From Plantago elongata (taxonomy: Eukaryota > Streptophyta > Magnoliopsida > Lamiales > Plantaginaceae): a DNA stretch of 50,819 nucleotides. Below, piece by piece: positions 23,101 through 35,225 of this stretch (position 1 is its first letter; the number at the start of each line of letters is the position of its first letter). The translations under genes and the position numbers were made by a program. The stretch spans positions 1-50,819 of the forward strand of contig JAYMSP010000454.1 in NCBI GenBank assembly GCA_036897095.1, written 5' to 3'. The notes beneath the pieces are model-generated. The model saw only the letters and a list, made by a program, of their open reading frames with translations, was not told the origin of the DNA and made no database searches.

Positions 23101-26100
23101 AATAGAGTAATCTTTTCTCCCTCCTCACGACTGTAGAGTATATTTATTAGATGTTTATGGAGAAAGAACCCTACCAATTTATACTTAAAATAATAGAGAG
23201 TGCTTATTTCATAATTTACTTATATATAAAATAACAAGTTTTTATAGAGAGCATAATATAAATAATAAAGCATATTTCACTATAATTAGGCATACTTTCT
23301 CTCTTCTTACAAATAATTAGAAAGCTATTAGATACTCAAGTCACTAGTACTCTACATATACCCTTACAAAGGAGCAGAGTAATAAGCCTTCTTTTTTCTT
23401 TGTATTTTGCCTTGTTGAAAAGGAGTTACCTTTTTACCTAAAAATAATATTTAATGATTAATACCTTATAATAGATAAGCAAAACCTTCTCAATCACAAA
23501 AATTTCTTAAGTTTATTTATACTCTTGATAGGCAATTTTTACGTTATATTTTCAAAGGGCTTTTTTTTTTAATATAATTATGCAGATCTTCGAGAGAAAT
23601 AGAGGACTCTATTAGTATAAAGGTCTACGGAAGAGGATGTCATAGTTAAGAATTACTTAGAGCTTGATCATGCTTTAATAAATGATTGTGCTTTATTATA
23701 CTTTAATAATCAAGATTTTTTACGTAAACACATATCTTATAGGAAGGAGTATACCCTTAAAGAAAAGATTAGAAAAGAAGAGTTTATAATAAAGACATTA
23801 TTTCCTTATGTAACTAATAAGCCATATTCTTTTTAAGTACCTTAATTAGTAAAGCGTAAATAATTGTGCTCTAATATCCTTCTATAAATAAGAACTATAT
23901 AACTTAGAGATAATACAAATAGAGTGCTCTTACATCTTTTAAATACGCATATTTTAACAAAGTACTCATGAAATAATTAGACCTTAAGTATACTGTTAAT
24001 TGAGCATAAGAAAGACTTTTTATTAATAACGAACTAAAGGATTACTCACTACTAGCACTTAAGAGTTGTGACTTATTGAGAGATAAGTTAAAGGTAGTGC
24101 ACTCTCTTATAATTAAAGTATTACATAAATATTATGGAAGTTTTTAAGATAAATACCCTGCGCTTATATAAGAAATGGGTCACTTATTCCCGATTCTCCA
24201 AGATCACACTTAGTTAACATTTATACATGTTTTATTTATAATTATATTAAATTATATAAGAGTACCAAGTATTCTAGTGAAGGGCCCAACTATGCTTTCA
24301 TGTATGCATTCTTAATAGAATGCTATATCTTACTAGAGTAAAATACTTTTCTCCTACTGTATTATAGTATTTATAAACTAGTTATACTTAAATTATTATC
24401 TAAAAGATTAAGAAAGTACATATAAATACCTTATATTGGATATAAGGATACTGCTTTTTTCAAGTACTATAGCAAATGCTACTATACTTGAGAATTACTT
24501 ATATCTTAATCATGCTATATTTTAAGTACTCCTATTATACTACTATAATTTATAATTAAGTTAACTTTAAGAAAAGAAAGAAGCTAAATTAGGAAAACTG
24601 CTAGAGAGTATTTTAATAGCAGTGCATTCGTTATATATTATGAAGGAAAATATTTTAAGTTATAGTTTATATATATATTGAAAATAGAGATGACAAAGGT
24701 ACACCCTTATATTTAAAAAGTAATATGTAACATCTTTAGGAAAAGGCAAATACTTCTTCTATACTTGACAAGGAGCCATTCCTTAATTAGAGATAGATGT
24801 CTATTTACTACTTTTATATTTAAATATTGCAAAATATTATAAAGAATAATAGACACTCTCCCCACTATAAGGTATGTTATAGAAAAGCCTTTATAATTAT
24901 AGTTTTTGCACAAAAAGCATTTACTAAAGGAAAAAAGCTACTTACCTTCTATAAAAAAATATTACTTAATAAGCCTTTATTAGAATAAAATTCTAATATT
25001 ATTGTAGGAGTTAGATATAAGAGGATAACTACCTTCTTAAATAAAAGAGTATATGTACCTGTTTTATACTTAAGAGAGTACAGTGTCTTATTAAGTTCTT
25101 CTTAAATAGAATATTCTAATACAAGTAAAGAGCGCATAATATGTACTAATCTATCAAGCCTTTATGATTACATATTTATATAATTACTTAAGATAGAAAG
25201 TTCTTTCTTGCCCTTATAGATTACATTTAAGGTATTATCCTTTATTATTTATGAGCTTTCCCCTTTATTCTATTACTATTTTCTTAAGAACAAGTTATTC
25301 CTAGCTAGAGTTCTATGTTGACCCCTTTGGAAAAGATAAGAAACTACTAAATACTTTTTATAGCTAATCATACTGAAGTAGTAATAGACATTATTATTTA
25401 CTAGTTTAAATAATCAAGGAATCCGTCTCTATAACAAAGGATATACATCTCCCTTAATAATCAAGTTATTTAACAAAGTATTTATAGGGAACGCCCTATA
25501 TAGTAGTAATCTTTTATTAAGATGTAGCTCCAAGTTATCAAGGTATTCCTATAATATATTTACTAATTAATTGTATAAGACAGCATTCTTTATTCTAAGT
25601 GACAAAGGTATACTTACATCTCTATAAGCTCTAGATAATTAAGAACCTACAGTAAATACATTCTATTATGAAATATAGTATACCTCAACACTTAGATAAA
25701 TAGCGAGTACCTATTAAACAGAAGGAGTACACCTTCCCTAGTCTTCAGTTTGTAGAAAGTCTTTTAAAGAACTGTCTAAAGAGCCTATGTACTCCTCTAG
25801 AGAATACTTATGACTTCGTTGGTTTCCTTAAAAGATATAAGTAAGCGTCTTTAGAGGCATAATTTTTGAAGTAAACTTGCCTCCTTAGATTTTATATAGT
25901 AATATAATAATGAAGAGTCATATCTTATCCTTTACTTATGCAATGTATTTATTATTACTTGCGCTAGTACATAAGCCTATTCTATTTCTTAAATAACTAA
26001 AAGGCATAATTATGAGGCTTAAGTAATAGGTAGTCTCTCTTTAGTAACGTATCTATTTAAACTATACTAGAAGGGAGGTATCATAATCTTTATCTTTCTA

Positions 26101-26280
26101 TATATTCCAAAGTAAGTTACTCATCAAGCTATAAATAATAAGCACTCTTCATTTAAAGCTCTTTAAGATAACATATTACTAAAAATACTTGGGCATAAGC
26201 TCTTCCATCTAGGGTGAGGATGTATTCTTCTCATATACTTTAAGTAATTCATAAAGACCAAGCGAGCATATTTCATAAAA

Positions 26281-26820
26281 GCAATCTCCTTTTATAAATC
26301 AAGATTTAGGAAATACCCAATCTTTCCCGCCATATTTAAGTACTATACTTAAGAAAGCTCTAACACATAATTATTTACTGAATTGACTCCTAAATTTACT
26401 GCGAAAGAGCTGCTTATTCCATATTTATTAGGCGTAAGAAGTTAACCCGCGAGTAAACTTATTTATTAAGAGAGTTCACTAGATATTTATAGGGTATTTA
26501 GGGTAGAAGACGTACTAATACCTGCTCAAGAAGTACTGGTTGGGCTAACCTTAGAGTAATCTAATCTTAGGGGCACCATAAAATAGAAGCTAACTAGGGC
26601 CTTAACTAAGCTCTTTAATAAATTCTAGTAAATGCGTAAGTCGCCCTAGGTGAGTCCCTGTAGCAGAAGTTATTAATAATGCTCCCTTGAAAATGAGACT
26701 ACTAGAGATAATGGTATTACACCCTCATATGTTAAGGGAATGTTGCCTGCCGTAAGTTAGTTTTATCATTGCATAAAATGTTTTAGAGAGAAGGGGTATA
26801 AGTACTTAAATATTTAATAA
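26281..26820 (+). pseudogene. Higher-GC coding relic inside RIP-like block
   Basis: Over about 180 codons one plus-strand frame has a protein-like composition, with fairly even use of charged, polar and hydrophobic residues. It is broken roughly a dozen or more times, only by TAA/TAG type stops. GC is locally higher (26,400-26,760) than in the surrounding block. This pattern is expected where an old transposon coding region has been hit by C-to-T mutation. I recognise no catalytic motif, zinc knuckle or recombinase signature and cannot name the family. Because it may derive from a retroelement I treat it as a fossil and do not reconstruct it. Confidence 0.35.
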
Positions 26821-29800
26821 AGAGTTGCATCTTAATTATACAAAGTATACAGCCCCATCTAAGAAGAGAGCTTATTAAGTAACTAGTACCTTTTTTATTC
26901 TTCTCATACAGCTAGGTGCCTTCTCCTTAGAGCCTTTATATTTATTATTGAAGCAGAAGTATCCCGTAGAATCTCCTTTAAGGGGTCTCTTTATTATGTG
27001 TAATTTCTATTAAAGCTTATTTTTATTATAAGAGTCATTAAATTAAGTAACTTTAGATATTATATAAAAAATTTTTATATGGAAATAATACTATTGCTTG
27101 CTGGAGTACTTTCTTTGCACTTAAGAATTAGAAATAATTTAGTAATGATATATTTAGTGGCTACTTCTTAACATACCTTAACAATTAAGGGTTAGTAAGT
27201 TACTCTCAGTATAAGCACACTCTCTTATTATAAAAGGCTATAGTAATTAATTGGACTTAAATAAGGCACCTTTCTTCTATACTAGCTTACTCTGGATAAA
27301 CATTTCTATACATAAAGATTTATATGTACTTACCCTCTATTAACTTATGGAAAAGGTACTAGTTCTTATTCTTTAAATTTATATTCTTACTAATTATTAA
27401 GAAATGTTTTAAAATAATACCCTGGAAATACCCAAATACTACAGGAGATAAAAGGGTTGCACTCTATTTCGCTATAGTTGATAAAAAGTTATCCCTTATT
27501 TATGACATAAGATACACAAAGTATTTAACTAGATATAAATGTGTTACTATTGCTAAACCTTATCATAAGAGTGAATGAAATACCCCTCCCCTATCTATAT
27601 ATTAGTAAACTTGAGTGTATATCTGTATGCTAACTTGCTAGACAAAAAGAGATGCTACTAGTTAGAGCTCTACGTGCCCTTCTAACTTGAAGTACATATA
27701 CATGAAATTTCTTAATGATCTTATTCTACTAGAGAAGTCCTATATTATTAATGAAATACTTTCTAAGTTATATAAAGTATAAATACTAGGTACTATAGCA
27801 AGAGAAAGAGTAGCTCTATTTACTAACATTTGAGACTATACATAATACTTTAGTATGGATCTTATCCTAAATATAAAGCATCTATTTCATGGAGATAGAA
27901 CGCTAGGGTACTTCTCAAAGTCCTTTATCTATCCGAGTAGTTTTAGAAAAAAGTTAAGCACACATTTATTTATACTAGTAATAAATAAAACACTTTTATT
28001 AACAAGAAGGTGCTCTTAATAAAAGTACTTGTTATATATTCTAATATACGTAAGAGCATCTTTATATATACACTCTTTCTACAAGGAGTTCTTAAAGGAA
28101 GTTACTTAAATAAATCTTTATTTATTAATAAGTTACGCAAGCACTCTCCTTCTTATTAAAAAATAAAGTTAAAATAAAGGGAGTATCAACCCTCTTAATT
28201 ATTATAGTATATTTTAAGCTACAAGGAAAGATTGCTATAATTACTTATATTAGTCTCTAAAATATATTAAAGAAAGAGGGGTAGTATCTTAGTATTCTGA
28301 TATAAATCCCTCGAGAATACCTGCTCTAGTAAAGAGTTATTAAATAGTGTTTAAACTAGTTGTTAAGAACTCCCCTTATATATACTAGATTTCTAAGTGA
28401 CCTTTCCTACTAGATATACGTTGCCCTACGTTTTATCTTAATGAAAGAAGCTATCTATTTGATATTATTTATAAGATAGCTATCTACGTAAGTAGCTTGG
28501 TAAATTACTAAACACTATACTAAGGAGGCTATCCTGCATTCATTTATATTTGAGAAATATTTATACATTAATCATGCTACGGCATATCTTTCTAACAAAC
28601 TATTATTAAGTTACAATTATACAAACTTCCCCCTTTTAAGAATAAGGACTTAGTTCTTATATTTAGTACCCTTTTAGAGGAAAGAACTTACAGGAAGTAG
28701 TGTTTCTATGAAGGATTTCGTCGCTAGTACTCATATAAAAGCAGTGTAATTATCTCATGATTCATCTATTAATTAAGAAACTGTGCAAAAGAGAATATCC
28801 TGATATAACTCACTTGTTATAGCTTTAGTGATACTACATTTAATAAATACTTAGTGAATAAACAAGCATACAAAGGTTCACTTTATTATCTTACCAAGCC
28901 TTACTATAAACACCTAAGTAACTAGAGGAAACTGTAATTACTAGCAAGAGTCCTACTTACCCTTTTATTTAAGTATTAGATATACATGCATGAAATTGAA
29001 TTACTATCTCTTATTATTTTTAATTATGAGATTACAAAATTAGTAATTTCTATATTTTATAATATACTTAAATTATTCTTATTATTAGGTAAATTATACT
29101 TTACCTAGTCATGGAGACGCTACTACTCTAGGCATTCTTATATAGTAACAACAGTTATTCATACCTCTATGCTACTTTAGATATTTAGATATAAGTGCTC
29201 TAGAGCATATTTCATAATAAAACTATAGTTATAGAAAAAGAGTACTCTCTATAGAATGATGTTATATTTTAACAAGAGAGTACTAAAGAAGGGAGTCTTT
29301 ACTTAATAATGCACTGCACCTGTTTAATAATTACTTGAGGTAGAAGAAAGAAATGAACTCTAATCTTTCTACGCTTATAAAGATAGAGTGACTATTTTTA
29401 AGGTAACCTCCTTTAAAATAGTTATAGGCATATTTACTAGATATATTAGGGTTCTACCCTATCTTTAATTAAGATTATTATATAGTAACAGTTACCTTAA
29501 CTTGCTCTAGCCTTAAAAAGTTCTCTTTATAAAGATTATAGTTATAAGTTACTTAAGTAATACCCCATGAATATAGTAAAGCAAACTTATGAAACACCTT
29601 ACTTTGTAAAATATAAAATGTACCTAAGTCTAACTCTAAGGCATAATTGTATAGTGAAGAATCACTTTAATAAATAGAGTTTGGAAAACTATATATATAT
29701 AATATATCCCACAAGGTTTAGTAATGTATTTTCTTATTAATGAAGATAGCATTTGAGCAACTCTACTAGGGACCATTTAGTAATTCTAGGTAATATATTT

Positions 29801-30566
29801 ATGACTTAGTATAACACTATTAAGAGAGTCGCTTACATAACTTGGGAATTCTCTAGAGAATAGTAATACTTTCGAGTACTTTTTAGTAAATTAGTAAAGT
29901 ACTATTTATAAGGGAGAACTTCAGTAATTATATATATATATATTGGGGTAAACTAGCTACTATATTTTATGATATAATAAGTAAACAGATAGACGCTCTC
30001 TTACTCCCCAAATATTATAGGTACTTTATTTGTAAACCTTTTTAAAATACAATAATTTATTAGCAAAAGCTTGGGTAATTGTACTTTAAGATCTCTAATG
30101 GTATACTAGGAAAAGAGCTTCTAATAGAGACATGTACATGTGACTTATATACATTTTTTAATTGCATACTCTATATTTGAGTTAAACGAAATACTTACTT
30201 GATTGAGTTATTAGCTTAGATTCCGTTATTTTCATCTATATTTGTAGTTATATAGTTAAGGATTTAAGTAAATGTATCTAACACAAAACAAGTAAAACTA
30301 AAGAAAAGTACTTAGATAGAGTAGAATATTGTTTAAAGTATGAACACACAAAATAATCTATATTTCTACCTTGTTTACTTAATCTTAATTATTGATCGTG
30401 AGACTCCCGAGGTACTTGGTAAGTTATACTCTAGAAGTTCTTTTTGATGAAATGTTTAGCTCCCTTTAAACTCAGCAAGGTAAAAGACAGACTCTTTCCT
30501 AATAATATAGGTCCATTAGAAAGGCTAAACACTTAGGTCTTTACTAGTATATAATAAATAAGTGCC

Positions 30567-30812
30567 TTAAGTAATTTCTTTTCTATAAATAAAGGATAAC
30601 AAGTCATAGTTTCTTCTCTCAAATAACTCATAAGATATGTAAGTGACTAGAGTATCCCTAAAATATTTGCGAAGGCATACTAAATAATTATGGGCTAATT
30701 GGGCTAATATAGATAATCCTTTCCCTTCATAATAAGCACTTAGTAAAGTAGTAGTTCTATTAGTGATAAATTCTACTCTAATAAATACACCCATAAGATA
30801 GTCATAAGGCAA
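30567..30812 (-). pseudogene. 81-codon open remnant in RIP-like block, family unknown
   Basis: A minus-strand frame open for 81 codons, with TTG at 30,812 as the only upstream initiator in the run, ending at TAA 30,567-30,569. The product is well mixed: segments such as LLSAYYEGKGLSILAQLAHN and LFERRNYDLLSFIYRKE look like folded helical protein rather than AT-driven noise. No cysteine cluster, signal peptide or transmembrane helix is evident. The frame appears to continue beyond the stop with similar composition, so this is probably an internal piece of a longer transposon protein. It runs opposite to the relic at 26.3 kb. Function unknown. Confidence 0.35.
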
Positions 30813-33800
30813 TTACACGAGTACTTATCTATTATACTAGAGCAAAGGGAAGAGACTCTTGACTAAGTACAATATACTTCTTCATCAAAAATTCCTTTAT
30901 CAGGATACTTAAGTTCTATAGAAGAAAGGCATAATACCTTACTTAAGCCTAACTATTTTAAATACTTTATTAGAAAGAAGTATACTGTAGCACTCTTAAA
31001 ATATAATTATTTATAAAAGTAGGGTACGTTTCCTTCTTTAATACATTTTATAAAAAGTTACTTTATACAAAGGGGTAAGTCTTTCATAATATGATCTATT
31101 TCTTGGTACACCTGAGTTAGCACTAGAATAAGGTAAGAGACTACTATTGCTTGATCCTTTAATGACTTAATTTTATAGTAGAGCTAATAGAGAACACCCC
31201 TTATTTTACTTTATATAAATAGAGTTGAATACATGACGCCTGTAAAGGAATAGTTCACCTCTAGAATAAGACTTCATAAATAATTTTTAAAAATTAAATG
31301 AATAAGTGTTATTAGAAATCTTTTAAAAGTAATGAACATTTTATACTTGAGCAAGTAACTTCTCTTGCAATAAGGAGACTCCGTAACTTAATTATTAGGT
31401 GTAAGTAAAAGGTGCTTAAGTAACTCTTAACTAGTAATATATTCTTATATAGTAGTAAACGAGTGTACAATCACTTAAATGATAAATATCTAGTCACAGG
31501 GATGAGTACCCTTCTCCAAAGTACATGAATAAATGAAAAGGAGAATACACTTACTTCCCCTTTCCTTCTTTTATACATATATATTTATAGGGCATAAGGT
31601 TAGGAGTCAATAAGAGCTCCCACACTTAGCGAATAGAATATGGTAGAAGTATACCTTTTATAAACTTTTAGTGCAAGAGTATAATGTTACAGTTTAGTAC
31701 ACTCTATCTTAATATGTCTTTAGAGAGGAAAGAGAGAAACCTTTAGACTTATGTTCATAGTTATAAATACTCTAAGCATGTAATTTCTATAAGTACTTTA
31801 GGAGCAAATATTTATTTATAAGTATACAGCATAAAACTCTAGTAATCTTGAATTATTTATAGGAATTAGTACACAAAGCACTCATTATAGTGATTATAAG
31901 TGAGGTTATAGAAGGGTATACATTTCTATCATACAATGTAATTAAGAATACACTCTTTAGTTATAGAATAATCTAGCTTGAAGGACAAAGTAGTACTCTC
32001 GCTTTCATACAGTAATTATTAAGTAAGAGATACTATTTCCTTATTATATAATAAAAGTGCCTAAACTACTAGTACTAGTTATTAAGAGTACATTTGCAAG
32101 GACTCCTCCTATAAGATACTACTTCCCTTATAATTATTAATTATAAGAAGATAAACACTAGTAACTCTCTCGTCTCAAGTAAGCATAAGTACTATACTTT
32201 TAGAGATACGCCCTATTTCTATAATAAGCAACCTTTTATTAATTATACAAGAAGGAAAGTGCTATTATACTATTTATTATTAAGTGAGTTACTCTATAAA
32301 AGACCCTACTTAGGTAAATATGAAATATATTTTAGAGCTAATTATTTTTATTTGTACCTTAAAAGATTTAAATGAGACTTATAGGAAATGCCCTTAAGAG
32401 GTCCTATAGATTTATAAACAAATTATTAGTGGTTTAGAAAGGAAGCGGTCCTTCTTATAATAGAGCACTAAGCTACTCTCCTTATAAAGAAAGAATTGCT
32501 TCTAGAGATCTAACATATTATATAGAGGGAAATTGTCTAGTGTACCTAGTAATTATTAGAGAACTAGTATTATACTTTACTTAATTATTAATTAAAGGAT
32601 AAGGAAGGCGCTATCTATGTAACCTTATCTTAGTAGAGTAAATACTTATTACCTAAGTAACCTAGTTATATCTTTTAAATATAAATTCTTTGGGTAAGAT
32701 AGATAAAACACCGCTTCTTTTTCTTTAGTAAGGGTAGGAGCTCAAGAGGACGCCTACACACTTGTACTTTAAATGATTTACTTACTACTCTCTTGAATAT
32801 ATTTGGATAGCATAGAGTACTTTACATAATATCATATTACATAAGAGTGCGCGCGCCTTCATAAGGGTATAATCTTTATAGGGTAAGGGTGTAAGAGTAC
32901 TTACATGTTTAAGCCTATTTTTTTATAATTTATAAAAAAAATATTTTCTAATATAACTTACAGTCATTTCTCAGCTATAAAAATAGAGTACTCTCTTTTC
33001 CAGCGGCGCTAGGCAATATATTTCATGTATACCCTCTTATTATTTTATTATTTTAGAAAGGCATAGAGTTAAGAGCGTTATTAGAAGGCCCTCATTTTAG
33101 GTGCATTATATTATATAGTAGAAGAGTGTAGTACCTTTTCTCTATGTCTCAGGCGTGTTATTTAAATCTTATATAAATCTAAAAGGGTGTAGCTTATAAT
33201 CACTTAATAATATCTAGAAATTCAGTGCATAAGGCATGTCTTACATAATATCTCTATCTCTTATTATAAGCGCTCTTCTCTAAGTAACGCCTCATAAAGT
33301 AAGGCTAATTACTTCTTAAATTACCCCTATAATATAAGGAAGTACTTCACTACAACTATCTATAGAACAAGGACAATTAATTACGCTCTCTTTTATACTT
33401 TTATAAGTGCACTAGAATTTTCCTTTATTAAAGTAAGCTATCCCTTACTAATTATTATCCAACGTTTCTTAAAAGGTATAAGCCAGCCTAAGCCTACATA
33501 GAGAGCAAGTGACTTAACATGTAGCTTTTCTATAGCCTATTCTTAAATTATTAAAGCTTAGGGAGAGATACTTTCTTAGGGTAGTATAATTATTTACTAA
33601 AGATTTAATGAGTATAGTAAGTAGAGTACTCTTTCCTTATCCAAGTGCTATATAATATAGATACTTCCCTTAATCTTTAAACACAATACTTAATGTAGTA
33701 CTTAATCTTTAACCTTAAGAGAGTGAATGAAGAGAAATAACCTTCTATTATAGCTCTACTATAAGTGTAGTATACTAGTTGTAAGATTCTTTAAGTAAGC

Positions 33801-34429
33801 ACTTCCCTAATATATGTATTCTTAGAGTGTGCTCTTTTAAATGATTGTGAAATAGTACTAAAATATTACGAGGCTAAGAGAAAAGCTGCCGTATTCTGCT
33901 TTACTATTGTCTTATAAAGATAAGAAAGCCTTATATTGCTTGAGTATGCTATAGCCTTTACTAGGATAGAAAAGAGTTGATCCTGTATTTCTTGCATATA
34001 TATATAAAGGTGGAAGAGAGGAAGTACTCTAACACCCTATAAAATGTATAGTTTGAAAAATGCTAGGACCTATTCGGTAATAATACTTTTGCGGCCTTCT
34101 TTCCTTAATCTTTTACTTTAGTAAATACTAGCTCTCCTTATATAATCAGAGGAGTTATGTACTATAGCATTAATAAATAATCCATGCTTTTCTTACTTAA
34201 ATGAGAGATTTTATAGAGGTATACTGAGGAGGCATTACTCTGTTCTGATCAGGTGTTTTTAAGTCTAAAGACTAAGCTCTAGGACATAACTATTTATTGC
34301 ACTTTAACTTAAAATAATATGTATTAACAAGGGCAGTGATTACTTTTTTTATAAAAATTATAAAATATGCACTTAAGTTAGTGGTTTGCTCCTTTTTAAA
34401 TAGGCTTAAATAAGTTTTACTTAAATTCT

Positions 34430-34894
34430 AATAGTACCGAATGCTGCTGCCGAGACTCCAGTGAATGTGTAAGTAATAGAAATGTATTCTTTAATTAAGA
34501 AATTAAGAATGACTAAAATTAGCAGTTTAAAGCTCTATTTTTGCGTTTATTTAGAATGTTCCGCTCTTGCCGAGTGGGAGTTGATAGTACTTTAGAATTA
34601 GAAAACACCCCGTGGTGACATAATAAATTATAATATAGTTAAGTACTTCACAAATAAAAAGATACATGAAGACGAATAATTTAGATACTATAGAGAGAAA
34701 TAGAATAGACAGTAAATCATTACATACGTACATGGAAGATAAATAATAATTAATTTAATAAATAATTCTTACCCTTTTATATTTATAAAAAAATATCAAC
34801 AATTATGTTTGCTTAGATATAGTACATTTATTTAAGACATATAAGAAAAAATGCTTTGAATTTATTTTGATAACAACCTAGTCAAGCATGCAAG
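34430..34894. other. Transition from RIP-like block to RNA-bearing segment
   Basis: AT-rich, with isolated GC-richer words (for example around 34,440-34,470 and 34,555-34,580). The minus-strand frame at 34,551-34,733 is 60 codons of hydrophobic, AT-driven residues and is not supported as a gene. Confidence 0.4.
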
Positions 34895-34966
34895 TGGAGT
34901 ATAGCCAAGTGGTAGAACACTTATTTTTAGTACCAGCCGGCAAAGGTTCGATTCTTTTTACTTCAG
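34895..34966 (+). tRNA. tRNA-Gln-like sequence, organellar type, anticodon read as UUA
   Basis: Seventy-two nucleotides fit canonical tRNA numbering. The acceptor stem is 7 bp (UGGAGUA with UACUUCA, one G-U) plus discriminator G. U8/A9, G18G19 and a five-nt variable loop are present, and the T stem is 5 bp with loop UUCGAUU. Box A (TAGCCAAGTGG) and box B (GGTTCGATTC) are intact. UGGAGUAUAGCCAAGUGGUA is the signature of mitochondrial/bacterial tRNA-Gln, not of the cytosolic fungal one. The D stem keeps only G10-C25, with two A-C mismatches and an A-G; the anticodon stem has one A-C and one U-C mismatch. A-C mismatches are what G-to-A mutation leaves behind. Position 34-36 reads UUA, where UUG is expected, so as it stands it would pair with UAA. 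Most likely a decaying mitochondrial tRNA copy in the nucleus; a functional edited tRNA is less likely. Confidence 0.6.
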
Positions 34967-35225
34967 GCATGAGTGAGAGCATGTAACTGGAGATAGCATT
35001 AACTTCGCATGACTAACGAAAAGTACTCTGTTGATTCATATCTCTAGCAAAAGAGAGATGCTTGGTTATGGGATAAACTAAGGGACCAAGGCGTGTTGTG
35101 TCTTCGGCAGGGTTGCGAGTACTATGACTAGGGAAACAGCTCTTACTGATGAATGTTTAATAACCTAGCGCGAAAGCCAAGCAATCCTTTGAACTCTATA
35201 AGCATCTAAAAGCATGTCTAGTTTT
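34967..35225 (+). rRNA. Small-subunit rRNA 5'-domain-like fragment, organellar/bacterial type
   Basis: Begins immediately after the tRNA-like sequence. In order on the plus strand are TTGGT at 35,062 with ACCAAGGCG at 35,085-35,093 (a 16S hairpin strand pair), and GACTAGGGAAACAGC at 35,126-35,140 (compare GACTCCTACGGGAGGCAGC). These are followed by GATGAATGTTTAATAA (compare GGGGAATATTGGACAA) and GCGCGAAAGCC..AGCAATCC at 35,168-35,187 (compare GGGCGMAAGCC..AGCAAT). The spacing is about 30 nt shorter than in E. coli between the first and last landmark, consistent with a missing hairpin. The extreme 5' end and everything after about 35,225 are absent. Adjacency of tRNA and rRNA supports one contiguous organellar insertion. 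Confidence 0.5.

Larger units (their letters stand above)
20100..34430. repeat. Large RIP-like block of decayed transposable elements
   Basis: The longest and strongest block. Three 180-base samples (20,821; 22,861; 32,041) give (CA+TG)/(AC+GT) of about 0.5, 0.45 and 0.3. TAA/TAG triplets occur every few codons in nearly every frame. At about 14 kb it is large enough for more than one element; the readable coding scraps lie on opposite strands (plus at 26.3-26.8 kb, minus at 30.6-30.8 kb), which argues for at least two elements or a nested insertion. I could not find paired long terminal repeats, inverted repeats, a primer-binding site or a catalytic motif, so no family is assigned. Such blocks are typical of AT-isochores and regional centromeres of RIP-competent ascomycetes. 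The bias was counted by hand and the edges are approximate. Confidence 0.55.

Noticed and set aside
26281-30812. Alternative genetic code (TAA/TAG as Gln), prompted by the UUA-reading tRNA-Gln and TAR-interrupted frames
   Set aside because: CpA/TpG depletion occurs in all frames and on both strands, as expected from RIP-like mutation rather than codon reassignment, and no conserved protein emerges under the altered code.
34551-34733. 60-codon minus-strand hydrophobic frame
   Set aside because: Residues F/I/L/Y-dominated as expected from AT-rich sequence; no start context or motif.
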